NCBI GenBank assembly: GCA_016186245.1
Contig: JACPLZ010000003.1
Span: forward strand, 7,883-19,936
Reading direction: 5' to 3'
Length of the DNA stretch: 12,054 nucleotides
DNA from: Candidatus Peregrinibacteria bacterium
Lineage (GTDB): Bacteria; Patescibacteriota; Gracilibacteria; UBA1369; LOWO2-01-FULL-3
The notes beneath the pieces were generated by a model. The model made no database searches and had not been told where the DNA came from. It saw only the letters and a program-made list of their open reading frames with translations. The number at the start of each line of letters is the position of its first letter. Position 1 is the first letter of the stretch. Position numbers and translations under genes: made by a program. This document shows positions 1 through 8,446 of this stretch, one piece after another.

Positions 1-3000
1 CGCTTGGAAGGATATATTTCCAGAGAAATTCATCGACCCCCTGGCTTGGCTTACAATTCATCGGATCGTCTTTATCAAAATATTCCTTAGTCCATTTTTT
101 ATAGTCATCTTTGGTGAATCTGTGGCGTTTACCATCGGGACGCAAAACATTTCCGGTGATGTATTCCAGGAGTGGAAAACGGGTCACCATTTCAGAATTG
201 ATATGAGCTATACGATCGAAAGAAAGAATGGTATGTCCATGCGGATTTTCCGCTACCACACCTTCAATCATGTAATACAGCTTTGTCTGCATGATTGATT
301 TCCCCGCTTCAATCGAATGGAGAATCAACCCTTCATACTCGTGCGGAGAAACGAACTCTCCGCGTCTGTGCTGTTCCAACAGAGTTTGCAGACGTTTTTG
401 GTGGCCGCCTGGCACGTTTTCCAACTCTTTTCCTTCTTCATAAAAGTTTTTAGTATGGCTCTGGAAATTACTTTTGTTGTGGCTATACCACTCGTCGTAA
501 CTGCCTTCCCCCCATAAAGAATCAATCGCCCCTTTAAGAAAATCAAAACCTGTGCGTTCATCTGCAGCACTTTGCATAGTGTATGGATCGCCGTTTGCCG
601 GAATCGGCACCACCTTGTCAGGGGTAACAAATTGATTGAGTTTTTTCCAGAAATGGATATTATCCCAGCGCATTTCCCCTTTTTCACTCAAAGTTGAAAT
701 ACAGGCCTTCAATTCATCAATATTGTTTGTTTCCACGAGACGTTTTTCAATTTCCCAAATACCCTTCGCCTCAAAAGACTCCGAGAATTGATGGACTTCC
801 TCATTTTCAACCTGCTGATTGATACGCCTCATTTCCGGAGAAAAGAAGGGCAACTCCTCGCCCAGCTTGGAATATTTGGCTTTTTGACGCCGTTCGAAAC
901 GGCGGATGTAATATTCCCACATGGCTTTGCCCAATTCCCAGAAATCGTCAACGCTAAGAAAGTAACTTTCGCGCCAAAGTTTCATCAGAAACGGCTCTTT
1001 TTTGCCTTCCATGCCGCCGATTTTGTGGATTTGGGAATAAGGAAGGGCTTCAGTCGAGACCTTGCGGCCGATTTTGGCTTTTTGATCGTCATGTGAGGCG
1101 TGAGCGTCGGAGCCGTGAGCATCTGACGCGTGCATGTCATGCCCTGCATCATGGCCACCATGATCGGCAGGCGCCGGATTGGCATCTGCAATATTCCCTT
1201 TGTTGACAGCTTCCATCAGAGACCTTGCATCCAAATGTTTTTTAGTCCATTTATTTTTTGCTTTTTTGGCAGCTGCAAATCTTAACGGCACTCCTTTTTC
1301 AAGGTCTTCAGTGAGATCATCGCGTCCGGCGGTTTCCCTGGTGCTGTCCTCAAATTCAAAACCTTCATCTGTGCGGGTCAATTTTCCATATCTCTTTTTT
1401 CCGGCATCATCAAGGAAAATAACATCTTTGGTTTCGCCATCTTTTGGCGGAGTAAAGCTTATTTCCGGCATGCCCACGCCATTCTCATCAGTCCACTGTT
1501 TTGCATCTTTTTGCAAAGCTCTCTTGGCATTGCTCACAACCTTGTCCGTTTCCGAAATATCAATTTTTCTTTTATAGTTATGCTGTCTGACTAATTTCGC
1601 AAATTCTCCGAAACTAAAAGTCTGCTGGCGGCGATCAAAATAAAGTCCCGGGTGCACAGAGGTCGGGATCCATGTGCGCGGAGTCTTGAGAACATCCCGA
1701 TCGAGGGTGATCTGCTGATGCCGCGCATCAATGTTCTTAATTTTAAAAGTCTGATTTTCTTTGATATATTTGCCATTTTCATCCAGTCCGGTGATAGTCT
1801 GAGCGGAAAATTCCTGCCCCTCCATGATTTCGGAAAAGCCTAGAGCATCCTTGATCTGCTCCTGCAATTCTTCCAAAGAATATATTTCCCCATACCCCTC
1901 AAGCGAATTGATGAGATGAATAAAATACCTGTAATGCGTAGTATTTTTTTGGCCTCTCTCGTCGGTATATTCGATCATCAGCTCGCCCGGAGCATCGCTT
2001 TCATAATCCGTTTTTTCGTGGACAAAGCGGAGTCCGGTAACTTCTATATTTCCCTCTTTTTTCCTGGCATGGCCGGTCTTGCGGTCAATCACAATGCCAT
2101 CCAGTTTAAATGAAGTTTGTTTCTCGGGATTTTCAGTAGAATGTAGAAGCCAAAGACGAATTTTAGCCGCAGATTTGACGTCAATTCCAGTGAGACTGAT
2201 CAATTGTTCGACAGCATCGTATTGCTTGAGACATCGGCGGAGATAATCAAGCCAGATTTGCTCGGGCTCTTTGATTTGCTCGGCCAATTCCTCAAATTGA
2301 GTGTCGAGATCGGCCAGCTCTTTTTCGAGTGTAGCGATACGCGCGGTGTTTTGAGTGTTTTCGGGATTTTCTTTGAGAATTTTTTGCAGCTCGGCGTCCT
2401 TGGCATTGGACTTTTTGGCTATTTCTCCCTGCTGGCGTTGAAGCACCTCGAGCTTGCGGACAATTTCTTCCGGAGGTTTGTCCGGATGCCACGAAGGAGT
2501 TTTGGTTTCTGCAGTTTCGGCGGTTTCGGTGATTTGGTTGACGGCGTTTTTTATATCAAAAGTTTGATTTTTGGCTGCAGCGCCATGAGTTTCCTGCTCG
2601 TGGATTTCCTCAAGATGCAGATCGGTAAGCTCTTTAAGGAGGCTCTTTTCTTTGCGGGCAGTAAGCTGGGAAGATTCGTCAGTGCCCAGTTTTTTTACGA
2701 TTTCTTCGGCGCGGTCCTTGGTTTTGCCGCCGGCATCAAGATAATGGAGAAATTTTAGGGAATTTTTCCCGCGGTCTGGAAATTTGCCCTTGGCAAGGCA
2801 TTTCATAAAATTCCTGTAAGAGTCTTTTTCCATTTTGTTGGGGTCGCGGAGTACCTCATCCAATTCATCAAAAACATCCAGGGAAATTTTGCCATCGATA
2901 AATTTTTCGGCGACTTCACGGGCATGTGGCAGCATCGAGCCGCTCAATTCCTCACATTTTCGCTTTTGCTCCGCAGTTAGAATGTCGTGTTCCTTATTTT

Positions 3001-3019
3001 TTTCGCGGGATGGGGTCAT
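1..3019 (-). CDS. Giant soluble protein of unknown function, C-terminus cut by window edge
   Basis: The minus-strand frame is open from an ATG at 3019-3017 to the left edge: 1006 complete codons with no stop, so the gene continues outside. I do not recognise the family. No signal peptide or membrane segment is visible, so the product is probably cytoplasmic. Visible layout: a charged helical N-terminus (1-175); a Glu/Lys/Gln-rich probable coiled coil (about 183-252); a mixed, beta-looking middle (about 256-600); a His/Asp-rich low-complexity stretch (619-645, seven His at 620, 623, 627, 630, 635, 640, 643); and an aromatic-rich helical C-terminal part (650 onward, many Trp/Tyr/Phe). The ATG overlaps the TGA of the VirB6-like gene by four bases (ATGA), so translation is probably coupled. 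Context suggests a large cytoplasmic partner of a membrane complex. This is inference; the reading frame itself is near certain. Confidence 0.88.
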   Translation of the reverse strand, partial: MTPSREKNKEHDILTAEQKRKCEELSGSMLPHAREVAEKFIDGKISLDVFDELDEVLRDPNKMEKDSYRNFMKCLAKGKFPDRGKNSLKFLHYLDAGGKTKDRAEEIVKKLGTDESSQLTARKEKSLLKELTDLHLEEIHEQETHGAAAKNQTFDIKNAVNQITETAETAETKTPSWHPDKPPEEIVRKLEVLQRQQGEIAKKSNAKDAELQKILKENPENTQNTARIATLEKELADLDTQFEELAEQIKEPEQIWLDYLRRCLKQYDAVEQLISLTGIDVKSAAKIRLWLLHSTENPEKQTSFKLDGIVIDRKTGHARKKEGNIEVTGLRFVHEKTDYESDAPGELMIEYTDERGQKNTTHYRYFIHLINSLEGYGEIYSLEELQEQIKDALGFSEIMEGQEFSAQTITGLDENGKYIKENQTFKIKNIDARHQQITLDRDVLKTPRTWIPTSVHPGLYFDRRQQTFSFGEFAKLVRQHNYKRKIDISETDKVVSNAKRALQKDAKQWTDENGVGMPEISFTPPKDGETKDVIFLDDAGKKRYGKLTRTDEGFEFEDSTRETAGRDDLTEDLEKGVPLRFAAAKKAKNKWTKKHLDARSLMEAVNKGNIADANPAPADHGGHDAGHDMHASDAHGSDAHASHDDQKAKIGRKVSTEALPYSQIHKIGGMEGKKEPFLMKLWRESYFLSVDDFWELGKAMWEYYIRRFERRQKAKYSKLGEELPFFSPEMRRINQQVENEEVHQFSESFEAKGIWEIEKRLVETNNIDELKACISTLSEKGEMRWDNIHFWKKLNQFVTPDKVVPIPANGDPYTMQSAADERTGFDFLKGAIDSLWGEGSYDEWYSHNKSNFQSHTKNFYEEGKELENVPGGHQKRLQTLLEQHRRGEFVSPHEYEGLILHSIEAGKSIMQTKLYYMIEGVVAENPHGHTILSFDRIAHINSEMVTRFPLLEYITGNVLRPDGKRHRFTKDDYKKWTKEYFDKDDPMNCKPSQGVDEFLWKYILPS

Positions 3020-5370
3020 GATGATTCAAGTTCTGTTTTTATTTGTTCGCGGATTTCCTCGTCCAGCGCATTATAGTCTATGTATTTTTTTAATTCATCC
3101 GGAGTGATCTTTTTATCACCGACACTCAATGAGCCTATATTGGCAAGAATTTGCTGTCTCGCATCAGTCTTGACCCGCCCTTCTCCACTGATGTATGTCT
3201 GAATCCTGTCATTGATGGTTGCAAGATGCGTGTTTAGGGTTTGAATCTCAGCTTCGGCTGTAACTTTTCCACCGCCAATAGTCTCATTTGCTGTAAATTG
3301 TACATGCGTGGCTGGAGGTGTGCCGCCCGGTGTTGTCCCGCCACCTGCCGGAGGTGTGCCTGGAGCAGTACCTGAAGCTGGCGGAGTGCCGGCAGATAAA
3401 GGCAGTTGATCTTTAATCTTTTTGGCGAGTTCGATTTTTTCACTTTCATCTTCCGAACCGGTCATCAGTTTATCAAGATTTTTCCTCAAGTCTTCTTTGA
3501 TTGTTCTATATTGAGAATCGTGGTCTATTTTCCATTTTTTTAGATATGGGATACCATCTCCTGCCATAGCCTTTGGATCCATATTTCGTAATTTAGAATA
3601 GAGATCATCCGCAGTGGCAGCGCCTGCTATATCCCGTGCGCTTGTCGGTAGATTTTCCTCGCCAAAAAGCTTTCTGGCGAGGTCATTATCATGCTCATCG
3701 GATTTATTCTGCATAGCCCTGATAGCATGGCCGATCTGCGAAACAGTCGCATGATGAGTATCTTCTTCTCCGGGTAATTTGACCGGAATGGCAGAAATAT
3801 GTTTGAGAGGAATGCTGCCGACCCATTTGGCGGCCGTTTCCATACTGTCTTTGATGAATCCGACTGCTTTTTCGGCGATAGTTCCGCTGGCCGCGGAGAA
3901 AACACCGACCCACACGACGCCAATTGTGGCCAAAGCCACGATGACATCCTGCAATGTGCTCAATCCTACAACCGGCAGACCGTTGGCAAGAGCCTGACCT
4001 CCAAGCGTGCTGGCCTGTCCGAGGCCGTTTAGTCCCTGAATGGCTTTTAGCATTATCCATCCGAGCGACATTGAGCCGGCCACAATAAGAGGAGCTATCG
4101 CCATTTTGGTAAACTGTTCTGAAATTTTACCCATGTCGCCCAGTTTTTCCTTAATCCCCTGCGGACCGACCATTAAAAGAAGGATGATCGGAGACAGGGC
4201 GATGCTCAACCAGAGGATAATCAGTCTGGTCAAAAGAATGATAAACAAAGCTATGAATGATGCGGCGTAAACGAGATACATAATAACTGAAAACAGCGCA
4301 TTGATAGCCACTTTTTCGATGTCCTTGAATTCATTTATCGGAATGTCTTCATAAAAAACAATGTTGCCCATATTGATGGCCATGGCCAACGCGGCATTCC
4401 TGCTGCTGAAACGCTTCAAGAATTGTTCACCGCTATCGCTTAACCGCGCACCATTGCATATTTTGCCGTCGTGATAGGCTTTATATTTTTCGTCGAATTC
4501 CGCTCTTTTGTTTCGAGAGTCTATCAGGGTAAGAATATCGGCCTGAGACTTATCGCGAATATTTACACCCGATAAATATTCTGCGGCTACGGTTCTGGTA
4601 ATCGCCAAATCCATCTGCTGATTGAGGACAGCGCTGTCAATGCTTTTTAAATCGTTGATTTTGTATCCGGCAAGCTGCGCGCAAAAACGTTTTTCGATTT
4701 CTTCGGATTCTGGATTCCCCGGCACTATTACATTATCCAGGCCCTGGGCCACCTGCCCCGGTATGGCAAATACGCTGTCCGTCAGCACGGCCACGCCATC
4801 GAGCACAACTTTAATTCCAGTGAAAGAAAAATTAATCGCAATGATCGCAATTATGACTTTTGGAAGAATAGTTTTGATGGAATATTCGCTGTTTTCCTCA
4901 CCGAGTCCAAGGACGTTGTAAAGGGCGACACCTACCAATGCGACAACAAATAAAATATTTACAATATTGCGGATCGGCTCCCAAATCGCGCGGAGCTGCT
5001 CCTCCATTCCTCCTTCGAAAAGGAGACTGTTATCCATCAATCCGCCGATCAAAAAGAGCAGCGGCCAAAGCATACGGTTGAGAAATCGCTCGATCCAGAG
5101 AAGAAAAGTAGCGCCGTTGACAATGGTTTTGGCGCTTTCCGGAGAGAGAGAGAGGCTTGTGCTATTTTCCGCGGGTGCGCTTGATGAAGAACTCGGACTG
5201 CCAACCGACCCGCTAACTCTGTCTGCCGGATTGTACGAAGCTGGTGCGTCCTCTATAGGGTGTTCGTGTGAAGTTCCATCGTCATGCGCAAACGCAATAC
5301 TTCCGCCCACCGCCATAAGCGCGAGCATAACCAGTATTCCGCCGGTAATTTTTTTAAACAATTTTTTCAT
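3016..5370 (-). CDS. VirB6/TrbL-like polytopic membrane protein with signal peptide
   Basis: 784 residues. A signal peptide (1-28: KK-basic start, hydrophobic core, AFA before the likely cut) leads into a His-containing, Ser/Pro-rich mature N-terminus (29-80). Hydrophobic helices lie at about 84-112, 133-156, 167-200 (one long or two short), 354-380, 382-402, 420-444 and 470-495. A roughly 150-residue loop (201-353) holds the protein's only two cysteines, C230 and C305. The helix pair around 382-402, with an Arg start and an ILW..IALSPIILL pattern, resembles the core of VirB6/TrbL-type conjugation channel proteins. That match is by eye. The C-terminal 280 residues are soluble and charged, broken by a Gly/Pro/Thr linker (659-687). 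The gene overlaps both neighbours by four bases (ATGA). Likely role: inner-membrane channel or scaffold of a type IV secretion-like machine. VirB6 homology is weak in sequence, so another large polytopic envelope protein is possible. Confidence 0.75.
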   Translation of the reverse strand: MKKLFKKITGGILVMLALMAVGGSIAFAHDDGTSHEHPIEDAPASYNPADRVSGSVGSPSSSSSAPAENSTSLSLSPESAKTIVNGATFLLWIERFLNRMLWPLLFLIGGLMDNSLLFEGGMEEQLRAIWEPIRNIVNILFVVALVGVALYNVLGLGEENSEYSIKTILPKVIIAIIAINFSFTGIKVVLDGVAVLTDSVFAIPGQVAQGLDNVIVPGNPESEEIEKRFCAQLAGYKINDLKSIDSAVLNQQMDLAITRTVAAEYLSGVNIRDKSQADILTLIDSRNKRAEFDEKYKAYHDGKICNGARLSDSGEQFLKRFSSRNAALAMAINMGNIVFYEDIPINEFKDIEKVAINALFSVIMYLVYAASFIALFIILLTRLIILWLSIALSPIILLLMVGPQGIKEKLGDMGKISEQFTKMAIAPLIVAGSMSLGWIMLKAIQGLNGLGQASTLGGQALANGLPVVGLSTLQDVIVALATIGVVWVGVFSAASGTIAEKAVGFIKDSMETAAKWVGSIPLKHISAIPVKLPGEEDTHHATVSQIGHAIRAMQNKSDEHDNDLARKLFGEENLPTSARDIAGAATADDLYSKLRNMDPKAMAGDGIPYLKKWKIDHDSQYRTIKEDLRKNLDKLMTGSEDESEKIELAKKIKDQLPLSAGTPPASGTAPGTPPAGGGTTPGGTPPATHVQFTANETIGGGKVTAEAEIQTLNTHLATINDRIQTYISGEGRVKTDARQQILANIGSLSVGDKKITPDELKKYIDYNALDEEIREQIKTELESS

Positions 5371-6113
5371 TTTAGAAAGATATCAAATACCTGCGCGGTT
5401 GACGTGCCAGCCCAGTAAAGTCCTCCGCCAAATCCGACTGCCGTTGCTCCAACGGCAATTTTTCCCAGACGGCCAAAAAGCGATTTTTTCCGCTTTTTTG
5501 TCGGCGCCGCGCCAGTCTGTTTTTCATTACGGGTGCCTGATGCGCTGATTGGAAGCTGTGGCATCCGTCCAGCCAACTTTGCTTTCTTTCGGCTGCGCGC
5601 ACCACTTTCTCCAACCTGCTGCACCGTTTTTGTTTCCTGGCTAATGGCTGCCGGCCTTGCAATCTCACCGCTAATTTTTCTGGAAGAATTTATAGATTGC
5701 CGCTCTGATAACATGCCAGATTCAACTCTATTCTTCGTAAAAATCTCATCATCAACCGGCGGCAATTCTCCGGCTATGGCAAAATAAGCTCCAATATCCG
5801 CGAGCACATTCACGAGATCATTTTTAAAATTTCCATCGCCGCTAAATTCAACCGCTGTATAAATATCTTCTCCAAATTCCGCCAGTCCTTTTCCCCGCGG
5901 CAGGTTATCCAATTCCTTCTTTATTTTTTCCATTTCCGCAGGCGGCAAATCCGCCTCCATCCTGAGATGATTCATAAAACTTTCATTATTTATTTTGCCT
6001 TTTTTTTCAATAATAAAATCGGTCAAATACTCCAATATTTTTCTGTCGAAAATTTTGAACAGTTCCGGGTATTGTCTGGCAAGCGCGGCTAATTTTTCAG
6101 TTTGAATACTCAT
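5367..6113 (-). CDS. Tail-anchored hypothetical protein in secretion-like operon
   Basis: 248 residues, family not recognised. Residues 1-125 form a compact-looking helical, acidic domain. Residues 126-205 are polar, Ser/Arg/Lys/Gln-rich and probably disordered. A basic KKRKK cluster at 206-210 precedes one Gly-rich hydrophobic segment at about 214-236, followed by 12 residues to the end. This is the look of a C-terminally anchored membrane protein whose N-terminal domain stays in the cytoplasm, since the basic cluster is on the inner side. The ATG at 6113-6111 overlaps the upstream TGA and its own TGA overlaps the next ATG, both as ATGA, so it is tightly coupled to the 507-residue and VirB6-like proteins. 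It could be a small adaptor between cytoplasmic and membrane parts of the complex, which is inference from layout only. Confidence 0.8.
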   Translation of the reverse strand: MSIQTEKLAALARQYPELFKIFDRKILEYLTDFIIEKKGKINNESFMNHLRMEADLPPAEMEKIKKELDNLPRGKGLAEFGEDIYTAVEFSGDGNFKNDLVNVLADIGAYFAIAGELPPVDDEIFTKNRVESGMLSERQSINSSRKISGEIARPAAISQETKTVQQVGESGARSRKKAKLAGRMPQLPISASGTRNEKQTGAAPTKKRKKSLFGRLGKIAVGATAVGFGGGLYWAGTSTAQVFDIFLK

Positions 6114-7633
6114 GATAAGCCAATTTGATTAAGAAATTCCGGATATTTTCTGTGCGCTTCTCCGCTGGTTATACCCAAATCCGCCAATGCACGGGCCATT
6201 TCCACCAATTCTTTATCGTTCACTTTTTCAAAAGTTTTGGCGATTCTCTCGCAATCCACTCCGCTAAAAACAGGATGCGCACTGCCTTCCTTGGATTTTA
6301 AGAATTGAAGAAAACCCGCTTTGGTAAAATTGTCCGCATCCAGACGATCGAGAATCTGCATCTGCTCGGCATAATAGGCAAAAATTTTAATACCATGTCC
6401 GTTGTCTTCGTTAAAAAATGCTCTCCATTGGTCGCCATGACTGCCCTTTAACCGTTCCGTGAGGCTTTCCTTCGCCCTGCGATTTTTCTCTGTGACGCGG
6501 GTATCGGAATCGGCAAAAAATTCCTCCGCGCTGGTATTTTGATCGAATTCATTGAGCGCCATAAATGCTGCTCCGCCGCCCATTATGTAAGGATTTTCGA
6601 GCATACTTTTTGCCAGCAGCGCCGGATTTTTCCAGGCATCATTTTTCCATACTCCAAAGCCGACATTTGCAACAACAGTCGCGACCGAGGCGGCTTTTCC
6701 CAAAAATATCAGAGTATTCCCGACTGTTATTGACCTGTTGGCATCGTTGTAACTGCCATAGCTGTCCTTTGCCAATCTCTTTGCCTCTTCAGTGAAGCGG
6801 TTATTAACCTCCCATTTTTTCTGATATTTCAGCCTTTCCTCGGCATCTCCATATTGTGCGCCACGGATTTTTTCCATTTCATCAAGGCTGAATACTCCGT
6901 ACATATTTCCTTCATCCAAAAATTTCTGGGATTTGTCCGAATGCGCTTTTATAAAAGTTTTGGCAATTTCCCGGCGATCGGCAGATTCCATAAAAGATAG
7001 AATCATCCAGATGCACGGCATCAAGCCATTTTCCCCCTTATCAAGCCATTGATTTATTTTGTCCGGCAGGATTTGTTTCGCTTTTTGAATATTTGCGTCG
7101 ACACTTCCCTCTTTTCCCTGCAAACCCGCCGCGGCCTGGAAGGCGTAGACAAGCTCGATATCATTGTAAGCAACCAGTCTCGCAAAATTTTGCGCTTTGC
7201 GGCTGAGACTTTTTTTTGCCTCGGCAAGTTTGTCCGGTGTCAATCTTTGAAGATTGCTGTCGTTTATGGCTTTTACATAGCCCTGCGCGGAGATTACGAT
7301 CCGATCGATTCTTTTCTGGAGAGTTTCCGAATCTATCCTGTCGAGTTTAAGCGCGAGACGATCCAGAGGGTAAACCAGGGACATTTTTATATAGTCCTCG
7401 GCATGCTCTGCATATGGTGTATCAGCGTTGCTTGAAACCATGGCAAAAATTTTGGTTTTTGCCTGATCTATGCGGGTCTGTTTGGCTTTTAGCTTCTGGA
7501 TTTCCACTGGATTAAAAAGCTCCGATGCGGCAGAATCGGCCTGTTCTGCGCGTGCATCTGCCGCAGGCGCTGCGGCTGGAGCCTCTGGCGCCACGGTTGT
7601 TTTTTCCGCTTGTGTTTGTCCTTGTTCTGCCAT
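6110..7633 (-). CDS. Hypothetical protein with Ala-rich head and central membrane segment
   Basis: 507 residues, family not recognised. Residues 1-38 are low-complexity Ala/Gln/Pro/Glu. Residues 40-295 are helical, charged and soluble-looking. A hydrophobic segment at about 301-329, rich in Val/Ala/Gly, is the best membrane helix, with a weaker hydrophobic patch at 345-360 that could be a second re-entrant or membrane segment. Residues 365-507 are soluble and helical, ending in a short hydrophilic tail. There is no signal peptide. With two crossings both termini would face the cytoplasm. The start ATG lies two bases after the stop of the upstream 180-residue gene, and the stop overlaps the next start as ATGA. 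A structural subunit of the same envelope assembly is the simplest reading, but nothing catalytic is visible. Confidence 0.82.
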   Translation of the reverse strand: MAEQGQTQAEKTTVAPEAPAAAPAADARAEQADSAASELFNPVEIQKLKAKQTRIDQAKTKIFAMVSSNADTPYAEHAEDYIKMSLVYPLDRLALKLDRIDSETLQKRIDRIVISAQGYVKAINDSNLQRLTPDKLAEAKKSLSRKAQNFARLVAYNDIELVYAFQAAAGLQGKEGSVDANIQKAKQILPDKINQWLDKGENGLMPCIWMILSFMESADRREIAKTFIKAHSDKSQKFLDEGNMYGVFSLDEMEKIRGAQYGDAEERLKYQKKWEVNNRFTEEAKRLAKDSYGSYNDANRSITVGNTLIFLGKAASVATVVANVGFGVWKNDAWKNPALLAKSMLENPYIMGGGAAFMALNEFDQNTSAEEFFADSDTRVTEKNRRAKESLTERLKGSHGDQWRAFFNEDNGHGIKIFAYYAEQMQILDRLDADNFTKAGFLQFLKSKEGSAHPVFSGVDCERIAKTFEKVNDKELVEMARALADLGITSGEAHRKYPEFLNQIGLS

Positions 7634-7635
7634 TG

Positions 7636-8178
7636 TTATAATTTTAAAAGTCTAAAAAGAATATCGCTGAATTTTTCGTTCTGCCCTTCGAGCTCCGGGA
7701 TTTTTTCCATAAGAATTTCCCTCACCTCTGAAGGATTTTGCCCATCGAGCTGAATGGTAATATCGCCGGCGAGCTCCCCGCGGACGCGAATATTCAAAGT
7801 TTCCACATGCGGTAGTTCATAAATAAGCCAAAAAGCCCGAATACGGCTGTATGGATATTTACGGGCGCCAACTTTGATGCCGATATTGGAAATTTTTATT
7901 TCCACATCTTTCGGATGATCAAGACTTACCAGAGAATAAGTTGCGATCACTGCAATAAGCGCGACTGTAAAAGTCCATATTTTCGTGTAAATACTCCATG
8001 TAATCAGACCTGCCATGATAATCCCCATAATGATTTTCCAGACCCGCCCGCGCTCATGGCGAAGGGCTTCCGGAGCGATCCAGGAAAGGATGGCGTGATC
8101 ATATGCCGAAGGCTGATTCATTAACAGGTAGCGTCGTTTTCGTCTTTCCTGATGTTTTTGTTTGAGTTTTTGGAACAT
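7636..8178 (-). CDS. Two-helix membrane protein, DUF5673-like, first gene of operon
   Basis: 180 residues. A strongly basic N-terminus (1-16) and a short polar region with an early Trp (W33) precede two hydrophobic helices at about 47-64 and 68-86, joined by a very short turn. A C-terminal domain of about 95 residues (88-180) alternates strands and ends in an amphipathic helix. Hairpin membrane anchoring with both ends cytoplasmic fits the basic N-terminus. The pattern of two helices, then an IGIKVG..YPYS.I..FW stretch, resembles proteins labelled DUF5673 in Patescibacteria and a PH-like fold. This is from memory, not a search. It is the promoter-proximal gene, 2 nt ahead of the 507-residue gene, so it probably belongs to the same complex. 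In position and topology it recalls the small PrgI-type proteins of secretion clusters, but the sequence does not clearly match them. Confidence 0.82.
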   Translation of the reverse strand: MFQKLKQKHQERRKRRYLLMNQPSAYDHAILSWIAPEALRHERGRVWKIIMGIIMAGLITWSIYTKIWTFTVALIAVIATYSLVSLDHPKDVEIKISNIGIKVGARKYPYSRIRAFWLIYELPHVETLNIRVRGELAGDITIQLDGQNPSEVREILMEKIPELEGQNEKFSDILFRLLKL

Positions 8179-8195
8179 TTTATTTGAATTTTTAT

Positions 8196-8211
8196 CTGGT
8201 TATTATACCAG
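8196..8211. repeat. Inverted repeat overlapping the operon -10 box
   Basis: CTGGT (8196-8200) and ACCAG (8207-8211) are perfect 5-bp arms flanking a 6-bp centre, so the palindrome brackets the TATAAT box. A protein bound here would block initiation, so it is a possible operator. With 5-bp arms chance is a real alternative. Confidence 0.35.
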
Positions 8212-8230
8212 AAAAAGAGAGGTTTTTGAA
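8202..8230 (-). promoter_or_regulatory. Extended -10 promoter of the secretion-like operon
   Basis: On the minus strand, TTCAAA (8230-8225) is followed by a 17-bp spacer and a perfect TATAAT (8207-8202). TG sits one base before the -10 (TGGTATAAT, an extended -10). Transcription would begin near 8195, leaving a leader of only about 17 nt before the ATG at 8178, with no Shine-Dalgarno sequence. Confidence 0.7.
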
Positions 8231-8387
8231 GGGTTGGAAGTTAGAGATTGAAATATGAGTGTGCCAATTTTTAGAGCAAACTGATTAGCCATACAATAAA
8301 TAGTAAATTTGTCGCGGAGGTTTGCAAGAATTTAATAAAAATTTAATAACTTTTTGTTAACGTGGCTCTACAAGCTATTAATTTTTC

Positions 8388-8416
8388 TTGAAATTTGCAT
8401 CTGATTATGTTAAACT
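8388..8416 (+). promoter_or_regulatory. Promoter of the toxin-antitoxin pair
   Basis: TTGAAA (8388-8393) is followed after 17 bp by TAAACT (8411-8416, 4 of 6 to consensus). Transcription would start about 20 nt before the antitoxin ATG at 8447. The upstream stretch is AT-rich, with two copies of AATTTAATAA (8329-8338 and 8340-8349) that could act as an UP-like element. Confidence 0.5.
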
Positions 8417-8437
8417 TAAGATGATTTAAAGTTTAAC
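8409..8437. promoter_or_regulatory. 9-bp inverted repeat, likely antitoxin operator
   Basis: GTTAAACTT (8409-8417) and AAGTTTAAC (8429-8437) are perfect reverse complements separated by 11 bp, so arm centres are 20 bp (about two helical turns) apart. The left arm covers the predicted -10 and the right arm lies just before the antitoxin start. Phd/YefM-type antitoxins repress their own operons through such palindromes, so this is the expected place and form of the operator. Confidence 0.6.
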
Positions 8438-8446
8438 TATAAATGT

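Noticed and set aside
1095..1165. His-rich stretch as a cation-efflux or metallochaperone domain
   Set aside because: No membrane segments or metallochaperone motifs surround it, so only a possible metal-binding linker can be claimed.
317..3107. Several plus-strand open frames of 60-190 codons across 317-3107
   Set aside because: They lie entirely opposite or across the uninterrupted 1006-codon minus-strand gene, have odd low-complexity compositions (Phe/Leu or Ser runs) and no recognisable domains.
4967..5548. Plus-strand frame of 193 codons
   Set aside because: It is the antisense shadow of the signal-peptide end of the VirB6-like gene and the tail of the 248-residue gene, both of which have sensible membrane and basic features in their own frames.
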